Below are positions 6,969 to 15,043 of a stretch of DNA of 18,724 nucleotides, in pieces (positions within the stretch are counted from its first letter, which is position 1; every line of letters starts with the position of its first letter). Made by a program: the position numbers and the translations under genes. The DNA is from PVC group bacterium. GTDB lineage: Bacteria; Verrucomicrobiota; Kiritimatiellia; UBA8416; PXDI01. The notes below the pieces were generated by a model, which was given only the letters and a program-made list of their open reading frames with translations, did no database searches and was not told the origin of the DNA. The stretch is taken from positions 1-18,724 of the forward strand of contig PXDI01000289.1 in assembly GCA_003565095.1 (NCBI GenBank), in the 5' to 3' direction.

Positions 6969-8426
6969 ATGAAGGCCGGGACAGTAACGTTGATCGTCCT
7001 GGTGGCGCTATCCGGTTGCCGTCTGGCACCGTTGCATAAACCTGCCGGGCATCCGGACTTCCGTCTCAGCGAGAGTGACATACAATATGCCAGAGCCCTT
7101 GCGCATTATGGCAGGGGCATTCTGGCTGAGCACGATAGCGAACTCTCCGGCAGAGAGGCGGCGCAGCATTTCCTGAAAGCAGGACAGCTCGACCGTGAAA
7201 GCCACCGGCCTTATTCCCGCGCTGCACTGAACCTGCTGAAGGCTAATATGCCGGACGAAGCGCTGGCGGCATTGCAGGAAGCCTGTGAAAAGGACCCGCA
7301 CTCAATCTTCCGCTGGATTGATCTGGCGACAATGTCTCACCTGTTGCAACGCTATCAGCTTGCACGTGAGGCCTATAACAAGGCATTGGCGCTGGATCCG
7401 GAAGCCACCTTCATCAGAATCAATCTGGCCAAAATTGATTTTGTGCAGCAATATGACGAATCCGCTCTCAAGCTTCTTGAACAAGGGATGCAGCATGAGC
7501 CAGAATCGCCGGCAATCATCAGCTATGTCTATGATCAGGCAATTGAGTTTATCAAGCTGAACGCACCGGAACGCGCCCTGCCCTGTCTGTTGTTCCTGGC
7601 AGATAATGTTACAGACCAGCGGGGGCGTTTCCTGCATCTGGCCGGCGAGTTGAAAGAACAGCTCAAAGACCCGGAAACCGCGATAGCCCTTTACCGCAAA
7701 GCCGTGCGCCAGCCCGACGCCCTGCCGGAAACTTTTCTTAACCTGGCGGTACTGCGGGCTGAAAGCGACATAACCGAATCCATCAGCATTTTAAGTGACG
7801 GACTCAAGCGCTATGCGGGCAGTCCGGCCCTGCTGTATGCCGCCGGTTTTCTCCATGCGGCAACAGGTGAATACGAAAAAGCTGTTGAACAACTTGATAT
7901 GTTTGTTGAAGGAGTTGGCAGACAGCAGGCGCTGAGACTTGGCAGTGATTTTTTGATGGTGTATGCATCCAGCAAGGAGCGCATCGGCGCGCATGATGAG
8001 GCGGAAGTGCTGTTTGAGCATTGTATTGCCTACTATCCGGACCATCATGAAGCATTGAACTATCTTGCTTATATGTGGGCGGAACTGGGTATCAATCTGG
8101 AAACCGCACTGGAATATGTAAACCGGGCGCTTGCGCACGAACCGGAGAACGCCGCCTATATTGATACACTCGGCTGGATTTATTTCAAAATGGGACGCTA
8201 TGATGAAGCGCTGGAGGAACTGCTGAAAGCGCACAACATCCTTCCCGATGACCCGGTTGTAGCCGATCATGTCGGGGATGTCTACCTTGCGCTTGGCCAC
8301 CGCCAAAATGCGATCAAGTTCTGGCGGCTGAGCCTGAAGAATGCACCGGAGAACGAGGACGAGATTATCGCAAAAATGAAAAAGCTGGATGCCGTATCAA
8401 ATAAAGGTGATTTACTAAACAAATGA
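6969..8426 (+). CDS. TPR-repeat lipoprotein
   Basis: A 485-residue exported protein. The N-terminus MKAGTVTLIVLVALSGC has a hydrophobic stretch and a lipobox Leu14-Ser-Gly-Cys17, so it is probably lipidated at Cys17. The rest is almost wholly helical tetratricopeptide repeats from about residue 45. Clear units include DEALAALQEACEKDP, AREAYNKALALDP and, near the C-terminus (about 360-460), NYLAYMWAELGINLETAL then YIDTLGWIYFKMGRYDEAL. Such proteins scaffold complexes in the periplasm or on the outer membrane; the partner is unknown. GGAGG precedes the ATG closely. Its stop overlaps the ATG of the next glycosyltransferase (ATGA), so the two are translationally coupled and may work in one envelope pathway. 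Confidence 0.85.
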   Translation: MKAGTVTLIVLVALSGCRLAPLHKPAGHPDFRLSESDIQYARALAHYGRGILAEHDSELSGREAAQHFLKAGQLDRESHRPYSRAALNLLKANMPDEALAALQEACEKDPHSIFRWIDLATMSHLLQRYQLAREAYNKALALDPEATFIRINLAKIDFVQQYDESALKLLEQGMQHEPESPAIISYVYDQAIEFIKLNAPERALPCLLFLADNVTDQRGRFLHLAGELKEQLKDPETAIALYRKAVRQPDALPETFLNLAVLRAESDITESISILSDGLKRYAGSPALLYAAGFLHAATGEYEKAVEQLDMFVEGVGRQQALRLGSDFLMVYASSKERIGAHDEAEVLFEHCIAYYPDHHEALNYLAYMWAELGINLETALEYVNRALAHEPENAAYIDTLGWIYFKMGRYDEALEELLKAHNILPDDPVVADHVGDVYLALGHRQNAIKFWRLSLKNAPENEDEIIAKMKKLDAVSNKGDLLNK

Positions 8427-9532
8427 CAGCCATCCACCAGCTTGTCGCCGGATATGCCAATGGCGACGCGATCAGCAATGAGGCCCGCATGTTACGCACG
8501 GTTTTCCGGAGCTGGGGCTGCAATGCTGAGATTTTTTGCGATCCGGCGGCAACAACCCCCGCGCTGCGCAGGGACGCGCTTCCCCCGGGAATACTGAATG
8601 ACGGACTGCAACCCAATGACATTGTCCTGCTGCATTTGTCGATGGGGTGCGACGCCAACCTGCTCTTCAAAAAACTCCCCTGCCGCAAGGTTATCATCTA
8701 TCACAACATTACCCCCGCGCATTATTTCAAGGCGGTGAATCCGGCCACCGCGCACCGGCTGGAACTGGGACGCAGTCATCTAAAGGCGCTGGCAGGCTGC
8801 GCCGAGATCAATCTGGCCGACAGCCGCTTCAATGCGGCGGAAATGAGCAGCGCCGGCTACAGTAATGTCAGCGTTTTCCCGCTGATGCTGGATATGTCGG
8901 CCATCCGCACCGCACCGGACCGGCGCATGCTAGGCCGGCTCGCAGGCAGCCGCCATATTCTGTTTGTAGGACGCTGTGCCCCCAACAAACGAATTGAAGA
9001 CCTCGTAAGCCTGACAATGTGGCTGCGCACCGCGGTTGATCCGGCCATCCGCCTGCTGCATGCCGGATCATGGGCCGGAACGGAATCCTACTATTCCCTT
9101 GTGCGTGCGAAAGCACGTGAAACCGGCGTCGATACCGCGCTCTTCACCGGCAGTGTTACCCAAGCGCAGTTGAGCGCTTGCTTTCACTCCGCTGAGCTGT
9201 TTGTCTGCATGAGTGAACACGAAGGATTCTGTATTCCCGTACTCGAAAGCATGATGCAAGACGTTCCGGTAATGGCCTACGCAGCCGGCGCTGTGCCGGA
9301 AACCATGGATGGCGCAGGCGTACTTTTCCATAAAAAGGATTTCGCCGCCGTCGCGGAAATGGCCGCCGAAATAATGACCAACAACAAGCTGCGGGATTCC
9401 CTGCTGGCAAAACAGCGCGCACGGGTTGAACGCTATTTCAACCGCAACCTTGCGGCCGAGTTGCAGATGCTGCTTGCACCGCTGCTTAACAATGCCGGAA
9501 TTCATATATCCGCAACACACAACCAAAGGTGA
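8423..9532 (+). CDS. GT4-family glycosyltransferase
   Basis: Retaining, GT-B-fold glycosyltransferase that moves a sugar from a nucleotide donor to a lipid- or sugar-linked acceptor on the cytoplasmic side. The 369-residue protein has an N-terminal acceptor domain and a C-terminal donor domain beginning at HILFVGRCAPNKRIEDL (about 176-190). FTGSVTQAQLSACFHSAELFV leads to the diagnostic E-x7-E segment EHEGFCIPVLES (about 265), followed by AAGAVPETMDGAGVLF. No transmembrane segment is evident. The start overlaps the preceding lipoprotein stop by 4 bp. thiL begins 3 bp after its stop. Donor and acceptor cannot be told from sequence; surface glycan is likely given the sugar-nucleotide genes at 11710-13990. 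Confidence 0.88.
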   Translation: MTAIHQLVAGYANGDAISNEARMLRTVFRSWGCNAEIFCDPAATTPALRRDALPPGILNDGLQPNDIVLLHLSMGCDANLLFKKLPCRKVIIYHNITPAHYFKAVNPATAHRLELGRSHLKALAGCAEINLADSRFNAAEMSSAGYSNVSVFPLMLDMSAIRTAPDRRMLGRLAGSRHILFVGRCAPNKRIEDLVSLTMWLRTAVDPAIRLLHAGSWAGTESYYSLVRAKARETGVDTALFTGSVTQAQLSACFHSAELFVCMSEHEGFCIPVLESMMQDVPVMAYAAGAVPETMDGAGVLFHKKDFAAVAEMAAEIMTNNKLRDSLLAKQRARVERYFNRNLAAELQMLLAPLLNNAGIHISATHNQR

Positions 9533-9535
9533 TTC

Positions 9536-10474
9536 ATGGCACACCTTGAGCAAGTCGGCGAACTGGAACTGATCAGGCAGCTTGCCGCTGTTCTGTCATC
9601 CGGTCCCGGAGTAATCACAGGTATCGGTGATGACTGTGCGGTTGTCAGCTATAATGCACAGGATAACACCGACCTGGTATTCACCTCCGATGCCGTAATT
9701 GAAGGGACGCATTTTAAGGAAGGCTGTGAACCTTGCCGAATCGGGCATAAGGCGGTCGGGCGCGTTTTGAGTGATCTGGCCGCCATGGGCGCGGTACCGC
9801 GCTGGGCGCATATCAATCTGGTTGCACCGCCGGAGGCGGAACTTGCGTATATCAGGGAGATCTACACCGGCGCACAAAAACTGGCCGGCCGGCATGGCCT
9901 GGTGATCTGCGGAGGGGATACCGCCAGTTCCGCTCCGCTGGCGCTGCATGTATTTGCGGCCGGAACCGTAGAGCACGGCGGGGCGGTTACCAGAAGCGGT
10001 GCAGCCGCGGGACAAGGGATATATGTAACCGGCACGCTTGGATTCAGCCAACAGACCGGTAAACATCTGGACTTTCTGCCGCGGGTTGCCGAAGGCCGGT
10101 GGTTGCGGGATTACGCCGGGGCCATGCTGGATGTCAGCGACGGGCTGGCCGTTGACTTGGCACGCCTGATTCAAGCATCAGACTGCGGAGCACTGCTGGA
10201 AGCCGACCTGATACCGGTTAGTGAATTTGCCGGCGCGCAAGCTGCCCCGAGCGAAAAACTCAGTCATGCGCTCTATGACGGTGAGGATTTTGAGTTGCTT
10301 TTTACCGTCAGGCAGGAAAAGGCAAGCGGCTTCATGGATGCATGGCAAAGCGCATTCAATACGCCCTGCCGGCGCATTGGGACAACAACCGCTCAAAGCG
10401 GCTTGCTGGAATGGATTAATCCCGATAATCAAAGAGCACCGCTACCGCAAGGCGGCTGGCTGCATTATTCATAA
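9536..10474 (+). CDS. thiL: Thiamine-monophosphate kinase
   Basis: Phosphorylates thiamine monophosphate to the cofactor thiamine diphosphate using ATP. The 312-residue protein matches the family length and motif order: ITGIGDDCAVV near residue 26, TSDAVIEGTHF (about 50), GRVLSDLAAMGAVP with the glycine-rich ATP-site turn, CGGDTASS, MLDVSDGLAVDLARL (about 197) and YDGEDFELLFTV (about 245). AAAGGTGA lies just upstream of the ATG. It is packed between the glycosyltransferase and tsaE and is probably cotranscribed with both, although the functions are unrelated. No other thiamine genes or THI-box were seen nearby. Confidence 0.95.
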   Translation: MAHLEQVGELELIRQLAAVLSSGPGVITGIGDDCAVVSYNAQDNTDLVFTSDAVIEGTHFKEGCEPCRIGHKAVGRVLSDLAAMGAVPRWAHINLVAPPEAELAYIREIYTGAQKLAGRHGLVICGGDTASSAPLALHVFAAGTVEHGGAVTRSGAAAGQGIYVTGTLGFSQQTGKHLDFLPRVAEGRWLRDYAGAMLDVSDGLAVDLARLIQASDCGALLEADLIPVSEFAGAQAAPSEKLSHALYDGEDFELLFTVRQEKASGFMDAWQSAFNTPCRRIGTTTAQSGLLEWINPDNQRAPLPQGGWLHYS

Positions 10475-10485
10475 TTACCATAACT

Positions 10486-10947
10486 ATGCCGGCTTTCATA
10501 AAAAACCAAACCGATATCAGCAAAAGCCCGGAAGAAACCATGGCACACGCCGCCCGTTTGGCGGAGCAGATCATACCCGGGACAGTAATTGCGCTTCACG
10601 GCGGACTGGGCAGCGGAAAAACCTGCTGGGTACAGGGCTTTGCAGCCGCACTGGGAATCACCGGACCAGTCGGCAGCCCGACCTTTACGGTCGCAAACGA
10701 ATACCGGACAGAGCTCTTTATGCTGACTCACATTGATGCCTACCGGCTGCACGGAGCCGATGAGGCAATTGCCATCGGCCTTGATGAATATATATATGAG
10801 AAAAATGTAACCGTTATTGAGTGGGCCGAAAGGATCAGTGCACTGCTACCGCGCCATACTGTCAGCATATACTTTAAGGTGCTGGATAACGGCTTTCGCG
10901 AAATCAGTCTGCAACAAGCTGATTCAGGCAGCGGAGAGGCTCAATGA
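10486..10947 (+). CDS. tsaE: tRNA t6A biosynthesis ATPase TsaE
   Basis: ATPase of the TsaB-TsaD-TsaE complex that makes N6-threonylcarbamoyladenosine at position 37 of ANN-decoding tRNAs. The product is 153 residues. It has the N-terminal SPEETMAHAARLAEQI, Walker A GGLGSGKT (39-46), the switch-like SPTFTVANEY (64-73), HIDAYRL (82-88) and VIEWAER (110-116), all typical. The ATG at 10486 lacks a clear Shine-Dalgarno site. An internal ATG at residue 19 has GGAAG upstream but would remove the conserved EET segment, so the longer form is preferred. thiL ends 11 bp before. Its last 24 bp overlap the 3' end of the opposing aldolase gene. Confidence 0.93.
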   Translation: MPAFIKNQTDISKSPEETMAHAARLAEQIIPGTVIALHGGLGSGKTCWVQGFAAALGITGPVGSPTFTVANEYRTELFMLTHIDAYRLHGADEAIAIGLDEYIYEKNVTVIEWAERISALLPRHTVSIYFKVLDNGFREISLQQADSGSGEAQ

Positions 10948-11547
10948 CTCCCGGCAGAGCTGTGTAATCGCTTCCCATTCGCCGTCTTTGACCAATTGCG
11001 GAGCAATCATCCATGAACCACCCACTGCTGCTACGACTTTCAGCTCCAGATATGCGGCGGCATTCTTCATAGAGATCCCGCCGGTAGGAACAAAACGGAC
11101 ACCGGTATGGGCGTAAGGACCGGCAAGCGCCTTCAAGGTTGCCGCGCCCCCCATCGCTTCCGCCGGAAAGAATTTAAGCAAGTCCAACCCCAGGGCCATC
11201 GCAGTCTCAATCTCAGTAGGTGTCACCACTCCGGGAATAAACGGGACGTCCAGCGCTCCCGAAGCCTCTACCAGCTTGGGATTCAATCCCGGTGCAACCG
11301 CAAAACGGATGCCGGAGTCCACCGCACAATCAAGTTGCTCGCAAGTCAGCACCGTGCCGGCCCCCACCAGCATTTCAGGAAATTTCTCGCTGATGGCCTT
11401 AATCGCTCTTGCCGCACCATCTGTGCGGAATGTAACCTCAATGATATCCATGCCGCCGGCAAGCATTGCCTCTGCCAGATGCAGCGCCTTGTCAGCATCC
11501 TCGATAATCGCCGCCGGTACCACCCGTTTCTCAAAAATCCTGTTCAT
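10924..11547 (-). CDS. eda: KDPG/KHG aldolase (2-dehydro-3-deoxy-phosphogluconate aldolase)
   Basis: Class I aldolase that splits 2-keto-3-deoxy-6-phosphogluconate (Entner-Doudoroff, hexuronate catabolism) or 4-hydroxy-2-oxoglutarate. The 207-residue product shows VVPAAIIEDADKAL, IIEVTFRT with the catalytic-site Glu37, GAGTVL (63-68), FIPGVVTPTEI, LLKFFPAE with the Schiff-base Lys125, and RFVPTGGI (151-158). The ATG at 11545-11547 has AAGGAG 5 nt upstream; an adjacent TTG (11548-11550) is also in frame but too close to that site. It stands alone on the minus strand, without edd or kdgK neighbours, and its end overlaps tsaE. Substrate preference between KDPG and KHG is not decidable here. Confidence 0.93.
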   Translation of the reverse strand: MNRIFEKRVVPAAIIEDADKALHLAEAMLAGGMDIIEVTFRTDGAARAIKAISEKFPEMLVGAGTVLTCEQLDCAVDSGIRFAVAPGLNPKLVEASGALDVPFIPGVVTPTEIETAMALGLDLLKFFPAEAMGGAATLKALAGPYAHTGVRFVPTGGISMKNAAAYLELKVVAAVGGSWMIAPQLVKDGEWEAITQLCRESLSLSAA

Positions 11548-11678
11548 CAATACTCCTTATTGCTCATTACATCAGAGAAATGCGTCAGAAAATAGCCTTA
11601 TTGGGGACTGCTCTGCAAGTGATTAATTCATAATTCATTATTGCATGGACGGGCCTATGTCCATATATTGTCCAGGTT

Positions 11679-11687
11679 TGCTATAAC
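11679..11687 (+). promoter_or_regulatory. Extended -10 promoter for the sugar-nucleotide genes, with an upstream inverted repeat
   Basis: TGC-TATAAC forms an extended -10 element (TGn plus five of six consensus bases) 22 bp before the dehydrogenase ATG. No good -35 is present. Just upstream, ATGGAC (11645-11650) and GTCCAT (11659-11664) form an inverted repeat with an 8-bp spacer covering the -35 area, a possible repressor site or a small hairpin. Confidence 0.45.
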
Positions 11688-11709
11688 AAATCACATTATT
11701 CGAGGAATC

Positions 11710-13026
11710 ATGACTGAAGAACTAACTGCAGCCATCAGTGCACGCAAAGCGGTCATCGGCATAATCGGCATGGGTTACGTCGGACTGCCTTTGGCGGCGG
11801 AATTTGCCGGAACGGGATTCCGTGTTACCGGATTTGACATTGACGAAAAGAAGGTTGCCGCACTCAATGCGGGAAAATCATACATCAAACATATTCCCGA
11901 CGAAAAAGTTTCCGGCATTTTCGGAGCGGCAAGCGCCTCATTTGCAACAACCGATTTCACGAAGGTCAGTGATTGCCACGCGTTACTGATTTGCGTCCCC
12001 ACCCCGCTGACCCGCTACCGCGACCCGGATATGACCTATATTGAGAATACTGCGCGCGCTATCGCGCCGTTCCTGCGCAAAGGACAACTGGTTGTACTGG
12101 AATCAACAACCTATCCGGGCACAACAGAAGACGTGCTGATTCCGCTGCTGGATGCAGGCTCAGGGCTCAAAGCCGGTGCGGATTACCTGGTGGCTTACTC
12201 CCCTGAGCGCGAAGATCCCAACAATACTCGGTTTTCAACCGCAACCATTCCTAAAGTTATCGGTGGACTTGATGCCTGCTCACTGGCGGCCGCCTGTGCA
12301 CTTTACGACACGGTTATATGCCGGACTGTTCCGGTAGCTAACTGCCGCACCGCCGAAGCCACCAAACTGATGGAAAACATCTTCCGCTGCATTAATATTG
12401 CATTGGTCAATGAACTGAAGGTGGTCTTTACCGCCATGGGAATAGATGTGTGGGAGGTAATTGAGGCCGCATCTACAAAACCATTCGGCTTCATGCCGTT
12501 TTATCCCGGTCCCGGACTCGGCGGCCACTGTATTCCGATTGACCCGTTCTATCTGACATGGAAAGCCCGCGAATACGGCATTGCAACGCGTTTTATTGAA
12601 CTGGCCGGAGAAATCAACACCTCCATGCCGGAATATGTAGTATACCGCACCATGCACGCCCTGAATGATGCCGGGAAGGCATTAAGTAACAGCCACATCC
12701 TGCTGGTTGGGCTGGCATATAAAAAGAATGTTGATGATGACCGCGAGAGTCCGACCTACGCGTTATGGAAGAAACTGGAAGAATGCGGTGCAACAGTTGA
12801 ATACTACGACCCGTACTGTCCGGAAATCAGACCATCCCGTGAACATTCTGATATGGCCGGCATTAAGAGCAAAACATGGGACGAAGTGCTCAACGGCGGG
12901 TTTGATGCAGCCGTCATTTCCACTGCGCATGACTGTGTTGATCACGATGCCTTAGCAAACGCGGTAAAACTGGTTATCGACACCCGCGGGATATGCAAAC
13001 CGGCCGTAAACATAGTGAAGGCATAA
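11710..13026 (+). CDS. Nucleotide-sugar 6-dehydrogenase (UDP-GlcNAc/UDP-ManNAc dehydrogenase type)
   Basis: NAD-dependent four-electron oxidation of a UDP-sugar C6 hydroxyl to the uronic acid. The 438-residue product has the N-terminal Rossmann motif GIIGMGYVGLPLAAEF (17-32), FDIDEKKV, CVPTPLTRYRDPDM, ESTTYPGTTED, the central-domain Lys219 in EATKLMENIFRC, and the catalytic Cys274 in GPGLGGHCIPIDPFYLTWKA. That last form is typical of WbpA/TviB-like enzymes acting on N-acetylhexosamine donors rather than of UDP-glucose dehydrogenases. The C-terminal domain has LVGLAYKKNVDDDRESP. The ATG at 11710 with GAGG 4 nt upstream fits the family start; an in-frame ATG at 11641 adds 23 unmatched residues. 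The epimerase starts 4 bp after its stop. Substrate is inferred, not shown. Confidence 0.9.
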   Translation: MTEELTAAISARKAVIGIIGMGYVGLPLAAEFAGTGFRVTGFDIDEKKVAALNAGKSYIKHIPDEKVSGIFGAASASFATTDFTKVSDCHALLICVPTPLTRYRDPDMTYIENTARAIAPFLRKGQLVVLESTTYPGTTEDVLIPLLDAGSGLKAGADYLVAYSPEREDPNNTRFSTATIPKVIGGLDACSLAAACALYDTVICRTVPVANCRTAEATKLMENIFRCINIALVNELKVVFTAMGIDVWEVIEAASTKPFGFMPFYPGPGLGGHCIPIDPFYLTWKAREYGIATRFIELAGEINTSMPEYVVYRTMHALNDAGKALSNSHILLVGLAYKKNVDDDRESPTYALWKKLEECGATVEYYDPYCPEIRPSREHSDMAGIKSKTWDEVLNGGFDAAVISTAHDCVDHDALANAVKLVIDTRGICKPAVNIVKA

Positions 13027-13030
13027 AACA

Positions 13031-13990
13031 ATGCGTGTACTCATAACAGGGACCGCCGGATTCATCGGGATGCATACTGCGCATGCTATGCTGGATTCCG
13101 GCTGGGAAGTTGTCGGATTGGACAATTTTAACGATTATTATGATGTGAGTCTAAAGGAAAGCCGCCACGCCACGTTGGAGACGCGTTCCGGCTACAGCGG
13201 ACATCGGATGGATCTCTGTGAGCGCAAAAAACTGGACAACCTTTTCAAGGAAGTCCGTCCAGATGCGGTCTGCCACCTTGCCGCACAAGCGGGCGTCCGT
13301 TATTCGTTGACCAATCCGCACGCCTATCAGACCGCAAACCTGGAAGGCTTTCTGAACATTCTTGAAGCGTGCCGTCATTACGGAAAGCCACGGCTGGTTT
13401 ATGCTTCCAGCTCCAGCGTTTACGGCGGGAACACAAAACTACCGTTCAGCGAGGAAGACCGGGTTGATTCCCCGGTCAGTCTTTACGCCGCGACCAAAAA
13501 GGCCAACGAGCTGATGGCGCACACCTATTCTCACCTGTATGATATGCAAACTATCGGTTTGCGCTTCTTTACAGTTTACGGACCTTGGGGACGCCCCGAT
13601 ATGGCTTTGTGGCTGTTCACGGCCGCAATGCTCAAGAATCAACCTATTAAAGTATTCAACCATGGAAAAATGCAGCGCGATTTCACCTATATCGACGACA
13701 TTGTCAGCGGAGTAAAGGCCTGCCTTACCAACGAATACAAACCTTTATATGAGATATTCAATATAGGAAACCACCGCCCGGAGAATCTGCTGGATATGAT
13801 CAGCGTTCTGGGTAAAGCATTGGATGTTGAACCGCGCATGGAAATGCTGCCGATGCAGCCCGGCGATGTCCCGGCAACATATGCTGACATCACCAGAATC
13901 AACACAGCTTTCGGATTCAAGCCGACAACCCCGATTACAACCGGTATTCCGTCCTTTGTCGAATGGTACCGGAAATATCATCAGGCCTGA
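13031..13990 (+). CDS. UDP-uronate 4-epimerase (CapI/UDP-glucuronate 4-epimerase-like SDR)
   Basis: Extended short-chain dehydrogenase that inverts C4 of a nucleotide-bound uronic acid. The 319-residue protein has the NAD motif GTAGFIG (7-13), GLDNFNDYYD, HLAAQAGVRYS, SSSSVYGG, the catalytic Tyr152-x3-Lys156, and RFFTVYGPWGRPDMALWLF with FNHGKMQRDFTYIDDI. These last two are hallmarks of the CapI/LpsL UDP-glucuronate 4-epimerase group. GAAGG inside the end of the upstream gene serves as Shine-Dalgarno site. With the dehydrogenase it forms a two-gene unit producing an acidic galacto-configured sugar nucleotide (UDP-GalA or UDP-GalNAcA) for capsule, O-antigen or exopolysaccharide. Confidence 0.88.
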   Translation: MRVLITGTAGFIGMHTAHAMLDSGWEVVGLDNFNDYYDVSLKESRHATLETRSGYSGHRMDLCERKKLDNLFKEVRPDAVCHLAAQAGVRYSLTNPHAYQTANLEGFLNILEACRHYGKPRLVYASSSSVYGGNTKLPFSEEDRVDSPVSLYAATKKANELMAHTYSHLYDMQTIGLRFFTVYGPWGRPDMALWLFTAAMLKNQPIKVFNHGKMQRDFTYIDDIVSGVKACLTNEYKPLYEIFNIGNHRPENLLDMISVLGKALDVEPRMEMLPMQPGDVPATYADITRINTAFGFKPTTPITTGIPSFVEWYRKYHQA

Positions 13991-14005
13991 AAGCATTCTC
14001 TGCGA

Positions 14006-14926
14006 TCACCTGCCGGCATTGATTTCCAGCAATATAGTGAACCCCGGATCTGTGCGAAAATCATCAATGCGCCGCCAACGGACATCCGGACCGGCCTCAA
14101 GAAACAGCCAGTCACGATAAATCCGTTGACGCCATACAGATTTAACTTTGTAAACTTCGGCGCGGGTGTTTTCTGCATGCGCTTTACCATCCACGTACCC
14201 TGACAGGTTAAAGCCGTTTCCGTTGTGAAATTTGAAGAAATATCCAGGTTCAACCAACCAATCCACCCCGGGGACATTTTCCGTCCAGGTGCCCTGAGTG
14301 CGCAAGCGGACAATCTGGCTCTCGGTCAGCGGTCTTATTATATCTAAACGGCTTCTCATACCAAAGCCAACCTGCCGCCGCCAGAAAAGAAATTGCGTCG
14401 GCTCGAAAAGCCATGACTCTAAAGGAAAACTCCAGCGCGAACGCAGCCGCACATAAGGATCAAGCTCCCCGCTTGACAGCCTGACGCTGCCGGAGATATC
14501 CGACTTCATATGCTTCCTTTCGCGCAGCCGCACCCGCAAACCGGAACGGGCCCGCTCATCATCACCCTCCCCCATCATAACATCAAGTACATCGTCGGCA
14601 ATCTCCTCAACAAAAAAACTCATACGTTCCTCAAATTGCGGAAGATGCAGACGCAATGAGACACGCTGCCGCATCACACTTTCCCCGCGGTCCCGGAATT
14701 CCGGACCGAAACTCACCCGCAAACGGGTATCGTTTTCCTCCTCACGCACCAGATCATTAGAAAAGAAATAGTCCATACGCCGGGCGCTTTCAACCAGATT
14801 TGTGCAGACCCAGGAATGCCAACGGTCTATTCGGGCATTATTCTGCCCGGCTAATGACGGTGCAACATTCAGCAGCCAGATCAACAAAAGTAATGCAGAA
14901 AATCTTTTCAATTGCTTCAAGTCCAA
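14006..14926 (-). CDS. Exported protein of unknown function, probable outer-membrane beta-barrel
   Basis: A 306-residue protein not assigned to a named family. Residues 1-26 form a signal peptide (basic start, ALLLLIWLLNVA core, cleavage near SLA-G). After a helical, aromatic segment around WHSWVCTNLVESARRMDYFF, the chain is dominated by alternating, charged, strand-like stretches (for example TRLRVSFGPEF, GLRVRLRERKH, GFGMRSRLDI). It ends with RDWLFLEAGPDVRWRR and a final strand FTILLEINAGR, which looks like a barrel closing strand. The start is uncertain: there is no upstream ATG, and TTG codons at 14926, 14920 and 14911 are all possible, without a clear Shine-Dalgarno site. It is convergent with the epimerase gene (15 bp apart), and its 5' end overlaps the likely tRNA promoter. 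Confidence 0.7.
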   Translation of the reverse strand: MDLKQLKRFSALLLLIWLLNVAPSLAGQNNARIDRWHSWVCTNLVESARRMDYFFSNDLVREEENDTRLRVSFGPEFRDRGESVMRQRVSLRLHLPQFEERMSFFVEEIADDVLDVMMGEGDDERARSGLRVRLRERKHMKSDISGSVRLSSGELDPYVRLRSRWSFPLESWLFEPTQFLFWRRQVGFGMRSRLDIIRPLTESQIVRLRTQGTWTENVPGVDWLVEPGYFFKFHNGNGFNLSGYVDGKAHAENTRAEVYKVKSVWRQRIYRDWLFLEAGPDVRWRRIDDFRTDPGFTILLEINAGR

Positions 14927-14939
14927 ACAATATGATACT
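14912..14939 (+). promoter_or_regulatory. Possible promoter of tRNA-Leu
   Basis: TTGCTT (14912-14917), 16 bp, GATACT (14934-14939), placing a start site about 10 nt before the mature tRNA. Both boxes are partial matches. The region also holds the divergent TTG starts of the exported-protein gene. Confidence 0.3.
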
Positions 14940-14956
14940 GTTTCAAATTCAAATCC

Positions 14957-15043
14957 GCCGGGGTGGCGAAATTGGCAGACGCACTAGACTCAAAATCTAG
15001 CGATGGCAACATTGTGCGGGTTCGAGTCCCGCCCCCGGCACCA
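14957..15043 (+). tRNA. tRNA-Leu, anticodon CAA
   Basis: An 87-nt class II tRNA with all arms. The acceptor GCCGGGG pairs with CCCCGGC; discriminator A and CCA are encoded. The D arm is GCG...CGC. The anticodon stem CTAGA/TCTAG encloses CTCAAAA, so the anticodon is CAA, reading UUG. The long variable arm CGATG-GCAA-CATTG forms a 5-bp stem closed by a GNRA tetraloop. The T arm is GCGGG-TTCGAGT-CCCGC. The discriminator A and the long variable arm confirm leucine. The NUDIX stop codon on the other strand begins at the very next base (15044). No T-tailed terminator follows. Confidence 0.97.

Noticed and set aside
6442..7029. 195-codon minus-strand frame spanning the hisG end, the bS22-like gene and the lipoprotein start
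   Set aside because: Antisense to three better-supported genes and low in recognisable motifs.
11641..11709. Longer form of the nucleotide-sugar dehydrogenase starting at 11641
   Set aside because: The extra 23 residues do not match the family, and the GAGG-preceded ATG at 11710 fits the conserved start; the segment holds the promoter instead.
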